The position numbers and the translations under genes are program-made. From Thermotoga sp. (GTDB lineage Bacteria > Thermotogota > Thermotogae > Mesoaciditogales > Mesoaciditogaceae), in the NCBI GenBank assembly GCA_020722015.1, contig DYLQ01000002.1, forward strand, positions 42,689-106,688: DNA of 64,000 nt, read 5' to 3'. Of this stretch, positions 9,055 to 17,567 are shown one piece after another; within the stretch, counting starts at the first letter, position 1, and every line of letters starts with the position of its first letter. The notes beneath the pieces were generated by a model that was not told where the DNA came from, searched no databases, and saw nothing but the letters and a program-made list of their open reading frames with translations.

Positions 9055-9516
9055 ATGCTCAAAGACTTTCGTAACTTTTTGTCGCGCGGTAACGTGTTAG
9101 ACATGGCCGTTGGAATAATAATAGGCATAGCGCTTGGCACTGTCGTATCTTCGCTCGTTAACGACATCGTAATGCCACCTATAGGATTGCTTATAGGAAA
9201 AATCAATTTTGCGGATCTTTTCATCAACCTTTCAGACAAACATTACGCAACTCTTGCTGCTGCGAAAGCTGCCGGTGCTCCTACGATAAATTACGGTGCT
9301 TTCATTAACACGATCATCAACTTTTTGATAATCGCTTTTGTCGTGTTTTTGATGGTAACTGTCGTATACAAAACTCAAAAGAAATATCAAAAACCGGCCG
9401 CTTCCGCACCTGTAACAACGAAAAAATGTCCTTATTGCAAAACCGATATTCCAATAGATGCCGTGAAATGTCCAAATTGTACATCCGATCTATCTCATGT
9501 TGAAGGTAAATCTTAG
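9055..9516 (+). CDS. mscL: Large-conductance mechanosensitive channel with C-terminal zinc ribbon
   Basis: The 153-residue product has the MscL fold. It has an N-terminal amphipathic helix (MLKDFRNFLSRGNVLDMAVG), a first membrane helix (~16-45), a periplasmic loop and a second helix (~84-105). It opens under membrane tension to release solutes during osmotic downshock. Unusually, after a short KTQKKYQKPA linker it ends in a CPYC-x10-CPNC knuckle (C125, C128, C139, C142), a predicted zinc ribbon in the cytoplasm. The start at 9055 is chosen over an upstream ATG at 9013 because AAGGGGGAT sits directly before it and because homologous MscL proteins start this way. Confidence 0.93.
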   Translation: MLKDFRNFLSRGNVLDMAVGIIIGIALGTVVSSLVNDIVMPPIGLLIGKINFADLFINLSDKHYATLAAAKAAGAPTINYGAFINTIINFLIIAFVVFLMVTVVYKTQKKYQKPAASAPVTTKKCPYCKTDIPIDAVKCPNCTSDLSHVEGKS

Positions 9517-9543
9517 TCTTCCAAGATGATGATTTACGATAGA

Positions 9544-9712
9544 TATACTAAATCTTTTTTAAAACCAGCATATAAATTCAAATTTGGCAAGTGGCGAGTA
9601 GCAAGTGGCAGGTGACTTGTGGTCTTTCATTCTCGACTTGATGGAACCTCAACTGATAAAGTCAAATGACTTCATCGAATGGGGGTTCCCGATCAGGTTG
9701 GGAATACTCCAG
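9544..9712. repeat. MITE-like repeat, copy A (class 1 interior)
   Basis: The left end reads TATACTAAATCTTTTTTAAA and continues into ACCAGCATATAAATTCAAAT, as in copy D. The interior (GGCAAGTGGCGAGTAGCAAG..., GTCTTTC) matches copy B in inverted orientation. The segment AAGTCAAATGACTT is a near-palindrome found in all copies. The right terminus is replaced by a second copy of the interior arm (GGTTCCCGATCAGG), so this copy looks rearranged. It fills the mscL-HhH gene interval. Confidence 0.7.
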
Positions 9713-9727
9713 TAAATCAAAGAGGGA

Positions 9728-10285
9728 ATGATTGGTTGGATGGAAGAACTTTCAAAAATATTCAAAGAGATGGCTGATGTAACAGATTTCATAGGGGATG
9801 GTCCCTTTAAATCGAGAGTATACAAGCTTGCCGCAGAAGCGACTAAAATGTATGGAACCGATAAAGACAAACTTTCGCAGGTTAAAGGCATAGGAAAAGC
9901 AATTCTCGAAAAAACCTCAGAATACGCAAATACCGGCAAAATAAAGAAGCATGACGATCTTGTAAAGCTCGTTCCTCAGGAGTTTCTTTCCAGAGTTTTT
10001 GAAGAAGATCCGGTACTACTCGGCAAAAAATGGCGTGATGAGATAAAGAAAAGATATTTCCGTGCCGACGGCACCTTGAAAACAATGCCGTCAAAATTTT
10101 CCTTGAAATTCTACGTTTTAAAAGAAATTTCAAGGCACTTCAAGAAAAATAAGGTTTACACCGAGAAAGACGTCAATTCAATGCTTTCTTCGATACATCC
10201 GGATCATGTCGAAATCAGAAGATATCTCGTTGATTTCGGATTTTTGGAAAGGAAGGCAGACGGAAGCATTTACAAAAAAATATGA
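9728..10285 (+). CDS. PolX-type HhH domain fused to DUF2087
   Basis: This 185-residue protein has two recognisable parts. Residues ~5-90 resemble the N-terminal 8-kDa helix-hairpin-helix domain of X-family DNA polymerases, with FIGDGPFKSRVYKLAAEA and the HhH loop QVKGIGKAILEK at ~51-62, but no polymerase domain follows. Residues ~120-185 match DUF2087: FSLKFYVLKEISRHF, VYTEKDVNSML, HPDHVEIRRYLVDFGFLER. DUF2087 usually sits behind HTH regulators, so a DNA-binding role is plausible. The start is uncertain (ATG 9728 or 9740), since AAGAGGGA is very close to the first ATG. It ends just before a short AGGGA/TCCCT hairpin and the ugp operon. Confidence 0.75.
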   Translation: MIGWMEELSKIFKEMADVTDFIGDGPFKSRVYKLAAEATKMYGTDKDKLSQVKGIGKAILEKTSEYANTGKIKKHDDLVKLVPQEFLSRVFEEDPVLLGKKWRDEIKKRYFRADGTLKTMPSKFSLKFYVLKEISRHFKKNKVYTEKDVNSMLSSIHPDHVEIRRYLVDFGFLERKADGSIYKKI

Positions 10286-10338
10286 GAGGGAAATATCCCT
10301 GATAATTTGGGAAAATTCAAAAAGGAGGGGTTTAAAAA

Positions 10339-11664
10339 ATGTGGCGTAAGATAATTTTGTTTTCGGTAATGGTGATTTTAACATCGGTCATTTTTGCGGC
10401 GCCAGTTACGATCCAATTTTGGCATGCAATGGGCGGGACGGATAGAATTCAACTTCTTCAAAACCTCGCAAAAGAATTCATGCAACAGAACCCAGACATC
10501 AAAGTTGATGTTCAATACACAGGCTCTTACACGGATACGATGACAAAGATGATAGCGGCGGTAAGAGCCGGGAATCCACCGGATCTTGTCATGATATACG
10601 ATATAGGAACTCAAATGATGATAGACAGCGGCGTGATAATACCAATTCAAAACATGATCGATAAAGATCCGACATTCGACATCAACACGCTCGTTTCGGC
10701 CTCGAGAGGTTATTACACGGTGGGTGGAAAGTTGTACAGTTTACCCTTTAATTCCTCAAATCCAGTCATCTTCTACAACAAAACACTTTTTGAAAAGGCA
10801 GGGCTTAATCCGAATAATCCACCCACGACATTTGAAGAATTCATGGCCGATGCGCAAAAATTAACGGTTAAAGACAGCAGTGGTAACACGATTCAGTACG
10901 GCTTCACATTCGGAAGTGGCGAACCACTTGCATGGTTCTTCGAACAGTTCATGGCCGTTCAAAACGCTTTACTTTTGAACAACAATAACGGACGAGATGG
11001 CAGGGCAACAAAGGCTGTTTTTGCAAATGAGGCCGGATTAAGGATCTTCAATTTCTTCAACGACATGATCCAAAACGGCTCAGCCATAAACGCGGGGCCC
11101 GGGTGGGACAATGCACGTCAGATCTTCATCTCTCAAAGAGCCGCTATGCTCATAACGTCGACTTCTGATGTGAACATGATGGTCAAAGCCGCCAAATCCG
11201 GAAATTTCTCACTTGGGGTTATGTTCCTGCCACATCCATCAGGTGTACCTTACGGTGGAGTGATAGTCGGAGGTGCGAGTTTATGGATGGTTAACACACA
11301 TAACACTCAAAGAGAAGAAGCAACATGGAAATTCCTTAAATTTCTTGAAAGTGTTGATGCGCAAATTCAGTGGAGCACAGGTACGGGGTATTTCCCAGTC
11401 AACAAAAATTCGATAATAAAACTCATGTACGAAGGGTATTATGCCCAAAACCCGCCATATCTTGTTACAGTTCTACAACTTCTCATGTCTAACGTTACAC
11501 CGGCAACAAGCGGTGGAGTGACAGGCGCATTTCCACAGATAAGGATAGCCGTTAACGATGCTTTCGGTAAGATGTTCACCAAAGCGATGACTCCGCAGCA
11601 GGCGCTCCAATGGGCACAGGATCAAGCCAATCAAGCAATAGCAAATTACAATTCGCTTTATTGA
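10339..11664 (+). CDS. Sugar or glycerol-3-phosphate ABC transporter substrate-binding protein (UgpB-like)
   Basis: This 441-residue secreted protein has a signal peptide (MWRKIILFSVMVILTSVIFA, cleaved near A20). The mature start APVTIQFWHAMGG is typical of UgpB-like family 1 solute-binding proteins. Other features are the NPDIKVDVQYTGSYTDT segment, PDLVMIYDIGTQ and VGGASLWMV. It captures a substrate outside the membrane for the two permeases encoded next. UgpB in E. coli binds glycerol-3-phosphate, but related proteins bind oligosaccharides, so the substrate is not settled. An AAAGGAGGGG site lies upstream. No ATPase gene is present in this operon, so a shared MsmK/UgpC-type ATPase elsewhere is expected. 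Confidence 0.88.
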   Translation: MWRKIILFSVMVILTSVIFAAPVTIQFWHAMGGTDRIQLLQNLAKEFMQQNPDIKVDVQYTGSYTDTMTKMIAAVRAGNPPDLVMIYDIGTQMMIDSGVIIPIQNMIDKDPTFDINTLVSASRGYYTVGGKLYSLPFNSSNPVIFYNKTLFEKAGLNPNNPPTTFEEFMADAQKLTVKDSSGNTIQYGFTFGSGEPLAWFFEQFMAVQNALLLNNNNGRDGRATKAVFANEAGLRIFNFFNDMIQNGSAINAGPGWDNARQIFISQRAAMLITSTSDVNMMVKAAKSGNFSLGVMFLPHPSGVPYGGVIVGGASLWMVNTHNTQREEATWKFLKFLESVDAQIQWSTGTGYFPVNKNSIIKLMYEGYYAQNPPYLVTVLQLLMSNVTPATSGGVTGAFPQIRIAVNDAFGKMFTKAMTPQQALQWAQDQANQAIANYNSLY

Positions 11665-11670
11665 TAATCT

Positions 11671-11696
11671 AAGAGGGCATCGTACGATGCCCTCTT
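11671..11696 (+). promoter_or_regulatory. Perfect 26-base palindrome between ugpB and ugpA
   Basis: AAGAGGGCATCG and CGATGCCCTCTT pair perfectly around a central TA, giving a long RNA hairpin eight bases after the ugpB stop. It is not followed by a U-tract, so it is unlikely to be a full intrinsic terminator. Hairpins at this position in importer operons commonly stabilise the binding-protein message and reduce permease expression; that role is inferred here. Confidence 0.7.
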
Positions 11697-11711
11697 GTTG
11701 AGGTGATTGAA

Positions 11712-12581
11712 TTGTCGAGAAAAATCTTTCCTTACCTTTTGCTTATCCCAACATTTTTAATAGTGGTTATCTTCATATATTATCCGGCTTTTCAGACGTT
11801 TAAACTCAGTTTTTACAAGATGTCTCCATTTGGAAATAGGTTGTTCTTCGTGGGACTTGGTAACTTTTGGTCTTTATTTACTTCGGGCCAATACGTTCAA
11901 TCGGCATATACAACTTTGATCTTCGTTACGGTTACAGTTGTCGCAGGCCTTACCATCTCTCTTTTTCTTGCGCTTCTTTTGAATCAAAGAGTTCCCGGAA
12001 TAGGCATATTCAGAACTTTGATCTTTGCTCCTTATGCGGTTTCTCCAGCTGTGGCAGGGACTTTGTGGGCTTTTCTTTTGAGCCCAGTTGCAGGATACGT
12101 AAGTTACTTGTTTTTAGTGCTTTTCAAATCGCAACCTCAATGGCTTACCTCATACCCTCTTGCCCTTATAGCTGTAATGATCGCAACGATATGGAAAAAT
12201 CTTGGATTCAACATAATATTTTTTCTTGCAGGACTTCAATCGATCCCACAAAGCTACTATGAAGCAGCCACAATAGATGGGGCAAATGCATCAAGCAGAT
12301 TGTTCAAAATAACGATTCCTTTGCTTTCCCCCATAACTTTTTATCTGATCGTCATGAACGTAACCTTTACGGCCTTTTCTGCTTTTGCAACGATAGATGT
12401 CATGACTCAAGGAGGACCGGCCAACACCACATCCACTTTGATATACAAACTTTACCAAGATGGTTTTGTGAATTTCAATACGGGTTTTGCCTCGGCCGAA
12501 TCCGTCATTCTGATACTCATAATGACTGTATTCACTTATCTTTACTTCAAATTTGGCCAGAAAGCGGTGTTTTATCAATGA
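11712..12581 (+). CDS. ABC transporter permease (UgpA-like)
   Basis: This binding-protein-dependent permease of ~289 residues has six predicted membrane helices, starting SRKIFPYLLLIPTFLIVVIF. The EAA loop that contacts the ATPase is YYEAATIDGANASSRLFKIT. The start is taken as TTG at 11712, six bases after GAGGTG; the in-frame GTG at 11703 is inside that ribosome-binding site. Its stop overlaps the ATG of the second permease (ATGA), implying coupled translation. It works with UgpB- and UgpE-like neighbours in importing a sugar or glycerophosphate. Confidence 0.9.
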   Translation: MSRKIFPYLLLIPTFLIVVIFIYYPAFQTFKLSFYKMSPFGNRLFFVGLGNFWSLFTSGQYVQSAYTTLIFVTVTVVAGLTISLFLALLLNQRVPGIGIFRTLIFAPYAVSPAVAGTLWAFLLSPVAGYVSYLFLVLFKSQPQWLTSYPLALIAVMIATIWKNLGFNIIFFLAGLQSIPQSYYEAATIDGANASSRLFKITIPLLSPITFYLIVMNVTFTAFSAFATIDVMTQGGPANTTSTLIYKLYQDGFVNFNTGFASAESVILILIMTVFTYLYFKFGQKAVFYQ

Positions 12582-13417
12582 AAAAAAGTCAAAAGAAAAT
12601 TCTCAAAACGATTTTAATAGAAATAGCATTGATAGCAGTTTCCATCATCATTCTTCTTCCAATTTTTCTGGCTTTAACCATGAGCCTTAAGAGGCCATCC
12701 GAAGTGTTCGTTTACCCGCCCAAAATTTTCCCGGATTCATTTTACGTTCAAAATTACATAAGTGCTTTCAATTCCATAAATCTTGGAAGACTGATGTTGA
12801 ACAGTTTGATAATGAGTATAGCCATCATGGTAGGAAAAACGATCTTCGGAATATTTTCAGGTTATGCTTTCTCAAACTTCAAATTCAAAGGTTCATCTTT
12901 GCTTTTTGCCGCGCTGTTCGTAACGCTTTTCATGCCAGCAGAAATGATAATGATAGTTCCGCTGTTCCAAATAATGCAGAGTTTCCACTGGGTTAACACT
13001 TACTGGGCTTTAACCGTACCTTTTTTGGCAAGCGCAACCACAACTTTTTTGATGAGGCAACATTTCATGACCATTCCGAAAGAACTCGAGGATGCAGCTA
13101 AAATAGATGGGGCAGGACCGATGAGATTTTTGTTTGAGATACTCGTTCCGCTTTCCAAATCGACGATAGGTGGCATTGCCATGATAAACTTCGTTTACGC
13201 ATGGAATCTTTACCTCTGGCCATTGGTAGTCACAAACTCAAACAACATGGCGACGGCACAGATAGGTTTGAAGATGCTTACCAACGTTGAATCGACAAGC
13301 AATTGGGGAGTTATAATGGCAGGAACTTTGATGGTACTCGGACCGACTTTGATCCTTTTCTTCGCAGTGCAAAAGTTGTTCGTAAGAGGTATAATAACTA
13401 CTGGATTGAAAGAGTAA
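12578..13417 (+). CDS. ABC transporter permease (UgpE-like)
   Basis: This second permease subunit has 279 residues, with an N-terminal membrane helix (ILKTILIEIALIAVSIIILL) and a conserved EAA loop (LEDAAKIDGAGPMRFLFEIL). It starts at an ATG overlapping the ugpA-like stop. The C-terminus FVRGIITTGLKE is the common end of carbohydrate-family MalG/UgpE permeases. It completes the transmembrane part of the importer. Confidence 0.9.
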   Translation: MKKSQKKILKTILIEIALIAVSIIILLPIFLALTMSLKRPSEVFVYPPKIFPDSFYVQNYISAFNSINLGRLMLNSLIMSIAIMVGKTIFGIFSGYAFSNFKFKGSSLLFAALFVTLFMPAEMIMIVPLFQIMQSFHWVNTYWALTVPFLASATTTFLMRQHFMTIPKELEDAAKIDGAGPMRFLFEILVPLSKSTIGGIAMINFVYAWNLYLWPLVVTNSNNMATAQIGLKMLTNVESTSNWGVIMAGTLMVLGPTLILFFAVQKLFVRGIITTGLKE

Positions 13418-13434
13418 AGGAGAGATAAGATCGA

Positions 13435-14163
13435 ATGGAGAAATTCAACGAAAAAACGCTTGCCAAATTCAACGGGAAAGATGAAAAATCAATTTACATT
13501 GCGTACAAAGGAAAAGTGTACGATGTGACGGAAAGTCGAATGTGGAAAACTGGAACCCACATGAATAGGCATTTTGCCGGAAAAGATCTGACGAATGAAA
13601 TAGGTGCGGCACCTCACGGGGAGGAAGTTTTAAGCAAATTCAAAGTTGTAGGCATATTCGAGAGTACAGGTGAAAGCCAAGAAGCAGGTAAAGTGCCGGG
13701 TTGGCTTGGAAATATGCTCGAAAGGCATCCATCTTTGAAAAGGCATCCTCATCCCATCTTTGCACACTTTCCAATCGCTTTCATGATCGGATCAAGCCTT
13801 TTTGCCATTTTATACGCTATCTTTGACGTTAAATCTTTCGAAGCAACGACTATCAATCTTGTAATCACCGGTCTTATCTTCAGTTTTTTTGCCATTCTGA
13901 CCGGATTTCTGACATGGTACATCAATTACATGGCCAAACCGATAAGAGCCGTTAAGATAAAGATAGCTTTTTCTTTTATAATGGATGCAGATGCCATATT
14001 CTTGATTTTCTGGCACAGTATAGATCCGCAAATACTGTTGAATTTGAGAGATCTCCCATTCTCAAGTTTAACTTTTTTTGTTATGACTTTGTTCTTAGGG
14101 ATTTTTGCCGTGATAATAGGTTATTATGGAGGTGAGTTAGTCTTTCCGGTGAAAAAATCTTAA
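13435..14163 (+). CDS. Cytochrome b5-like domain fused to DUF2231 membrane domain
   Basis: This 242-residue protein has an N-terminal b5-like heme domain (~1-75; IAYKGKVYDVTES, then candidate ligands H42, H46 and H61 in THMNRHFAGKDL and APHGEEVL). A four-helix DUF2231 membrane domain follows, beginning HPHPIFAHFPIAF at ~104. It probably anchors a small electron carrier to the membrane. It lies 17 bases after the ugpE-like gene with its own AAAGGAGAG site, so it is likely co-transcribed with the importer, although a functional link is not obvious. Its stop overlaps the convergent tatD stop by four bases. The redox partner is unknown. Confidence 0.82.
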   Translation: MEKFNEKTLAKFNGKDEKSIYIAYKGKVYDVTESRMWKTGTHMNRHFAGKDLTNEIGAAPHGEEVLSKFKVVGIFESTGESQEAGKVPGWLGNMLERHPSLKRHPHPIFAHFPIAFMIGSSLFAILYAIFDVKSFEATTINLVITGLIFSFFAILTGFLTWYINYMAKPIRAVKIKIAFSFIMDADAIFLIFWHSIDPQILLNLRDLPFSSLTFFVMTLFLGIFAVIIGYYGGELVFPVKKS

Positions 14164-14915
14164 TGGATTCCGAAAAATCTTTTCGCGTTATCCGAAGTTA
14201 TCTTTTCAATTTCATCAAAGGGAAGATTGAAGATCAAAGAAAGTGTTTCGATCGCGAACCTGACGTATTTGGGTTCATTTCTTTTCCCTCTGACAGGTTG
14301 AGGAGCAAGGTAAGGGCAATCTGTTTCCGTTAAAATTCTGTCGAGTGGCGCGAAAGACAGGATTTTTCTTAGATCATCGTTTTTCTTGTAAGTTGCCATG
14401 CCGCCAACGCCTATGTAAAATCCAAGATCGAAAAATCTTTTTAAATCGTCCTTCTCTCCGTTAAAACTGTGAACTACGCCTACAAGGTTAAAATGCCTTA
14501 TGATATCGTAGGCATCAAAATACGCATCCCTAACATGAAGAATCACCGATAAATGCCTTTGTTGGGCAATTTCAAGCTGATGTTCGAAGTACTCCCTTTG
14601 AAGGTTTCTGGGAGACAGATCTCTGTAATAATCAAGGCCTATCTCCCCAACCGCCATGACCTTTTTTTGATTCAAAAGTAACTCAATTTCTTCCTGCCAC
14701 CCATTTTCAAGACTTACAACATCATGGGGATGTATCCCGACAGACGCATAAACTCTATCGTGCATTTTGGCAAAACTGACGGCCTTTTGGCTGGAATTCA
14801 TATCAAAGCCGACTTCCACGATGAATTCTAATCCATCTTCTTCGAAATTCTCAACGATCCTTTCTCTGTCTTCATCAAAATCTTTCATCGAAAGATGAGA
14901 ATGTGTATCTATCAT
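14160..14915 (-). CDS. tatD: TatD family metal-dependent DNase/hydrolase
   Basis: The 251-residue TIM-barrel hydrolase has the metal ligands of the family: IDTHSHL near the N-terminus, VGEIGLDYYRD, ILHVRDAY, VVHSFNG and TETDCPYLAP. TatD enzymes are cytoplasmic Mg-dependent DNases/exonucleases with roles in DNA turnover. The length is typical (~255). The ATG overlaps the murC stop by four bases, so the two form an operon, a frequent housekeeping arrangement. Confidence 0.94.
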   Translation of the reverse strand: MIDTHSHLSMKDFDEDRERIVENFEEDGLEFIVEVGFDMNSSQKAVSFAKMHDRVYASVGIHPHDVVSLENGWQEEIELLLNQKKVMAVGEIGLDYYRDLSPRNLQREYFEHQLEIAQQRHLSVILHVRDAYFDAYDIIRHFNLVGVVHSFNGEKDDLKRFFDLGFYIGVGGMATYKKNDDLRKILSFAPLDRILTETDCPYLAPQPVRGKRNEPKYVRFAIETLSLIFNLPFDEIEKITSDNAKRFFGIH

Positions 14916-16186
14916 TCCAATTCACCTGCAAATTCGTGTGCTTTGTAAGTTATGTTTCCTGCTCCCATGAATATATAAAGATCGGCCCACGTTTTTTTCA
15001 ATGCTTCGACAATTTCATCGAGCTTCACGAACTTTCCAACCTTACTCTTAGATTTTATATCATCTACAAGGATTTCCGATCCAACGTTGTTTTCTTCTTC
15101 AAACGCACCAAAGATTTCCGTTACATATATCTCATCCGCAAAAGAGAGAGCATCAGCGAAAGATCTTTCAAATTTTGAAAATCTCGTGTACCTGTGCGGT
15201 TCAAAGACGGCGATTATCCTTTTGAAGTAAGGCCTTACGGACATAAGGGCAGCTCTGACCTCGTCTGGAGTGTGAGCGTAATCATCGACAACGGTAATTT
15301 CTCCGGCGTGCAAGACTTCGAGCCTTCTTTTCAGACCAGGATAATTCACAAGCGCTTCTGCACATCTTCTAAGCGAGAAACCGGCTAAAATGCCTCCGGC
15401 AATCGCAGTCGTGGCATTTGCGATTTGATGAACTCCGACGATGTTAAGCACGACCGTTGCCTCGGAACTACCGTACTTTACCTTGAAAATTTGTTTTTTA
15501 AACCCATATTCAACAGGCCAATACTCGATATCTCCACCTTTTCCGATCTTAAGAGAAGCGTTGAAGTCAAAATCAGATGGTACGATGGTATACTTAGCTT
15601 TATTTAAAAAATTCACAACCTTTTCAAATTGCAACTTTGGATCGTTTTGATACCTGTCAAGATGATCATATCTTAAGTTAGTCAGAATCCCAATCTCCGA
15701 TTTCACACCCTCCATCTTTGGATCGGATTCATCTACTTCAAAAACGAGACCATCTTTGCCAGGTCTAAATGTACTGCCCAACGAATCTATCGGCATGGCC
15801 CCGCATATCATGGCCGTGTCCAACCCGTTTTTCATGGCTATCCATTGAGACATGAAAGTTGTAGAACTTTTCCCATCTGTACCTGTGACGCCCATGAATG
15901 GCGTTATTTTAGAGATCACGAAATCCATCCGTTCGGTGACGTTAAAACCCGATCTTTTGAAATCATCGACAGTTGCTTTAGGAACGGCAGAAGAGACGAC
16001 GACGATGTCGGGATGATCGATAATTTCATTTTTGCCTATCTTGACGTCTATTCCGTAATCTCGAATGATTTTTATCATGGGACCGTCAGAAAGATCGCAC
16101 CCCGTAACGTCGTGACCATTGTATTTTGACCACATGGCAAGCGCACTCAACCCCATGCCACCGATTCCGACAAATTGTATTTTCAT
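14912..16186 (-). CDS. murC: UDP-N-acetylmuramate--L-alanine ligase
   Basis: MurC adds the first amino acid, L-Ala, to UDP-MurNAc in peptidoglycan synthesis. Residues ~1-100 form the UDP-binding Rossmann domain (MKIQFVGIGGMGLSALA). The ATPase domain has the P-loop GVTGTDGKSSTT and FEVDESD, and the C-terminal domain contains DDYAHTPDEV and EPHRYTR. The start at 16186 is chosen because GGAGGATTT immediately precedes it; the longer in-frame start at 16243 adds 19 residues with no homology. At 424 residues it is slightly shorter than E. coli MurC (491). Confidence 0.92.
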   Translation of the reverse strand: MKIQFVGIGGMGLSALAMWSKYNGHDVTGCDLSDGPMIKIIRDYGIDVKIGKNEIIDHPDIVVVSSAVPKATVDDFKRSGFNVTERMDFVISKITPFMGVTGTDGKSSTTFMSQWIAMKNGLDTAMICGAMPIDSLGSTFRPGKDGLVFEVDESDPKMEGVKSEIGILTNLRYDHLDRYQNDPKLQFEKVVNFLNKAKYTIVPSDFDFNASLKIGKGGDIEYWPVEYGFKKQIFKVKYGSSEATVVLNIVGVHQIANATTAIAGGILAGFSLRRCAEALVNYPGLKRRLEVLHAGEITVVDDYAHTPDEVRAALMSVRPYFKRIIAVFEPHRYTRFSKFERSFADALSFADEIYVTEIFGAFEEENNVGSEILVDDIKSKSKVGKFVKLDEIVEALKKTWADLYIFMGAGNITYKAHEFAGELE

Positions 16187-16300
16187 AAATCCTCCATGGA
16201 TTTTCAAGATAATGTCATTTGACTTCAGCATATATGATAACACAAGGCGATATTCACAAAACTTTCAGCACATTTTGTTAAAACCGAATTTTCAACAATT

Positions 16301-16370
16301 GGTAACATTACCTCTATTTTGAGATGATATACTTAAATTAAGATAATAAAGTTTCATAAGTATAACTTTA
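16301..16370 (+). promoter_or_regulatory. Promoter and possible operators upstream of the flavodiiron protein gene
   Basis: TTGAGA (16319-16324) and GATAAT (16342-16347) are separated by 17 bases, a good sigma-70-type promoter. A palindrome GGTAACATTACC (16301-16312) lies just upstream of the -35. An inverted repeat TAAAGTT-N10-AACTTTA (16347-16370) lies over the expected transcription start. Either could be an operator; the regulator is unknown, though the operon encodes an MntR-like protein. Confidence 0.6.
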
Positions 16371-16385
16371 TGGAGGTGAAAGGTT

Positions 16386-17567
16386 ATGTCTGTTCAAAAA
16401 ATCAAGGAAGATGTTTTTTCTTTAAGAGCCAATGACTGGAACAGAACGCTCTTTGATGAACTTATATTCCTACCCGATGGTACAAGTTATAACTCTTACC
16501 TTATTAAAGGAAAGGAGAAAGTTGTCCTTATCGATACCGTTGATCCGAGAAAAACCGAGGAACTGCTCAAAGATATAGAGAGTTTGAAACTGCAACGGAT
16601 CGATTACATAGTATCACAGCATTCCGAACAAGATCATTCGGGATCTATTCCGGAAGTGTTGAAGGCATATCCGATGGCTAAAGTTGTTACAAACAAAAAG
16701 GGGAAAGAATTTTTAACGGATCTGGTTAAAATACCCGAAGACAAATTCTTAACCATCGAAGATCTGGGTACAATGGATCTTGGAGGAAAAACTCTGAAAT
16801 TCATTTTTACACCATGGGTCCATTGGCCTGAAACTTTTTCAACCTATCTGTTGGAAGACAAAATACTTTTCACGTGTGACTTCTTTGGATCTCACATAGC
16901 GACCAACGATCTTTTTGCAACAGACGAAGGCAAAGTGATGGAAGCGGCAAAAAGGTATTACTCTGAAATAATGATCCCGTTCAGAACTTCCATAAGATCG
17001 AATCTTCAAAAGATAAAGGATATCGATTTTGACATCATAGCTCCATCTCATGGATGTGTTTATGAAAATAAAGAAATGATAATCAATGCGTACGCTGACT
17101 GGTCTTCGGATGATGTCAAAAATGTCGTCGTGATCCCCTACCTTTCCATGCATGGAAGTATTCAGAAATTCGTCGATCGTTTTGTAAGAAAGCTCCAAGA
17201 AATGGGAATAGATGCAAGGCCTTTTGATGTTGTAACGGCAGATATAGGCAATATCGCAATGGCTCTGATAGATGCCGCTACGATAGTTGTTGCTTCTCCG
17301 ACGATGCTCGCAGGTGTACACCCGAAGATAGCCTACATCGCCTATCTCGCGAATGTTTTAAGGCCAAAAGCAAAGTTTGCCTCTGTGATAGGTTCTTACG
17401 ATTGGGGAGGGAAGGAAGTTGAGGTACTGGCCAGTTTACTTGGCAATTTAAAGGTTGAGATGATACCGCCAGTGCTTATCAAAGGAGATGGCACAGCGGA
17501 AGAATTGAAGGGAATAGACGATCTTGCAGAAAAAATTTCTGAAAAACACAAAACACTTAAACTCTAA
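16386..17567 (+). CDS. Flavodiiron protein (A-type flavoprotein, O2/NO reductase)
   Basis: This 393-residue soluble protein reduces O2 to water or NO to N2O in anaerobes. The N-terminal beta-lactamase-like domain carries the diiron ligands H79-x-E81-x-D83-H84 (QHSEQDHSGS), H146 (HWPET), D165 (TCDFFGSH) and H222 (PSHGCVYE). The C-terminal flavodoxin domain (~250-390) has the FMN loop YLSMHGSIQK, AS-PTMLAGVHP and SYDWGG. It heads an operon with a metal transporter, an MntR-like regulator and two NADPH-generating pentose-phosphate enzymes, which suggests an oxidative-stress setting. A GGAGGTGAAAGG site precedes the ATG. Confidence 0.95.
   Translation: MSVQKIKEDVFSLRANDWNRTLFDELIFLPDGTSYNSYLIKGKEKVVLIDTVDPRKTEELLKDIESLKLQRIDYIVSQHSEQDHSGSIPEVLKAYPMAKVVTNKKGKEFLTDLVKIPEDKFLTIEDLGTMDLGGKTLKFIFTPWVHWPETFSTYLLEDKILFTCDFFGSHIATNDLFATDEGKVMEAAKRYYSEIMIPFRTSIRSNLQKIKDIDFDIIAPSHGCVYENKEMIINAYADWSSDDVKNVVVIPYLSMHGSIQKFVDRFVRKLQEMGIDARPFDVVTADIGNIAMALIDAATIVVASPTMLAGVHPKIAYIAYLANVLRPKAKFASVIGSYDWGGKEVEVLASLLGNLKVEMIPPVLIKGDGTAEELKGIDDLAEKISEKHKTLKL

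Noticed and set aside
11671..11696. Intrinsic terminator after ugpB
   Set aside because: No U-tract follows the stem and the permease genes continue in the same direction without another promoter.
16211..16235. A fifth MITE-like repeat
   Set aside because: Only about 17 bases (GTCATTTGACTTCAGCA) match; neither terminus nor the interior is present, so it is at most a relic.
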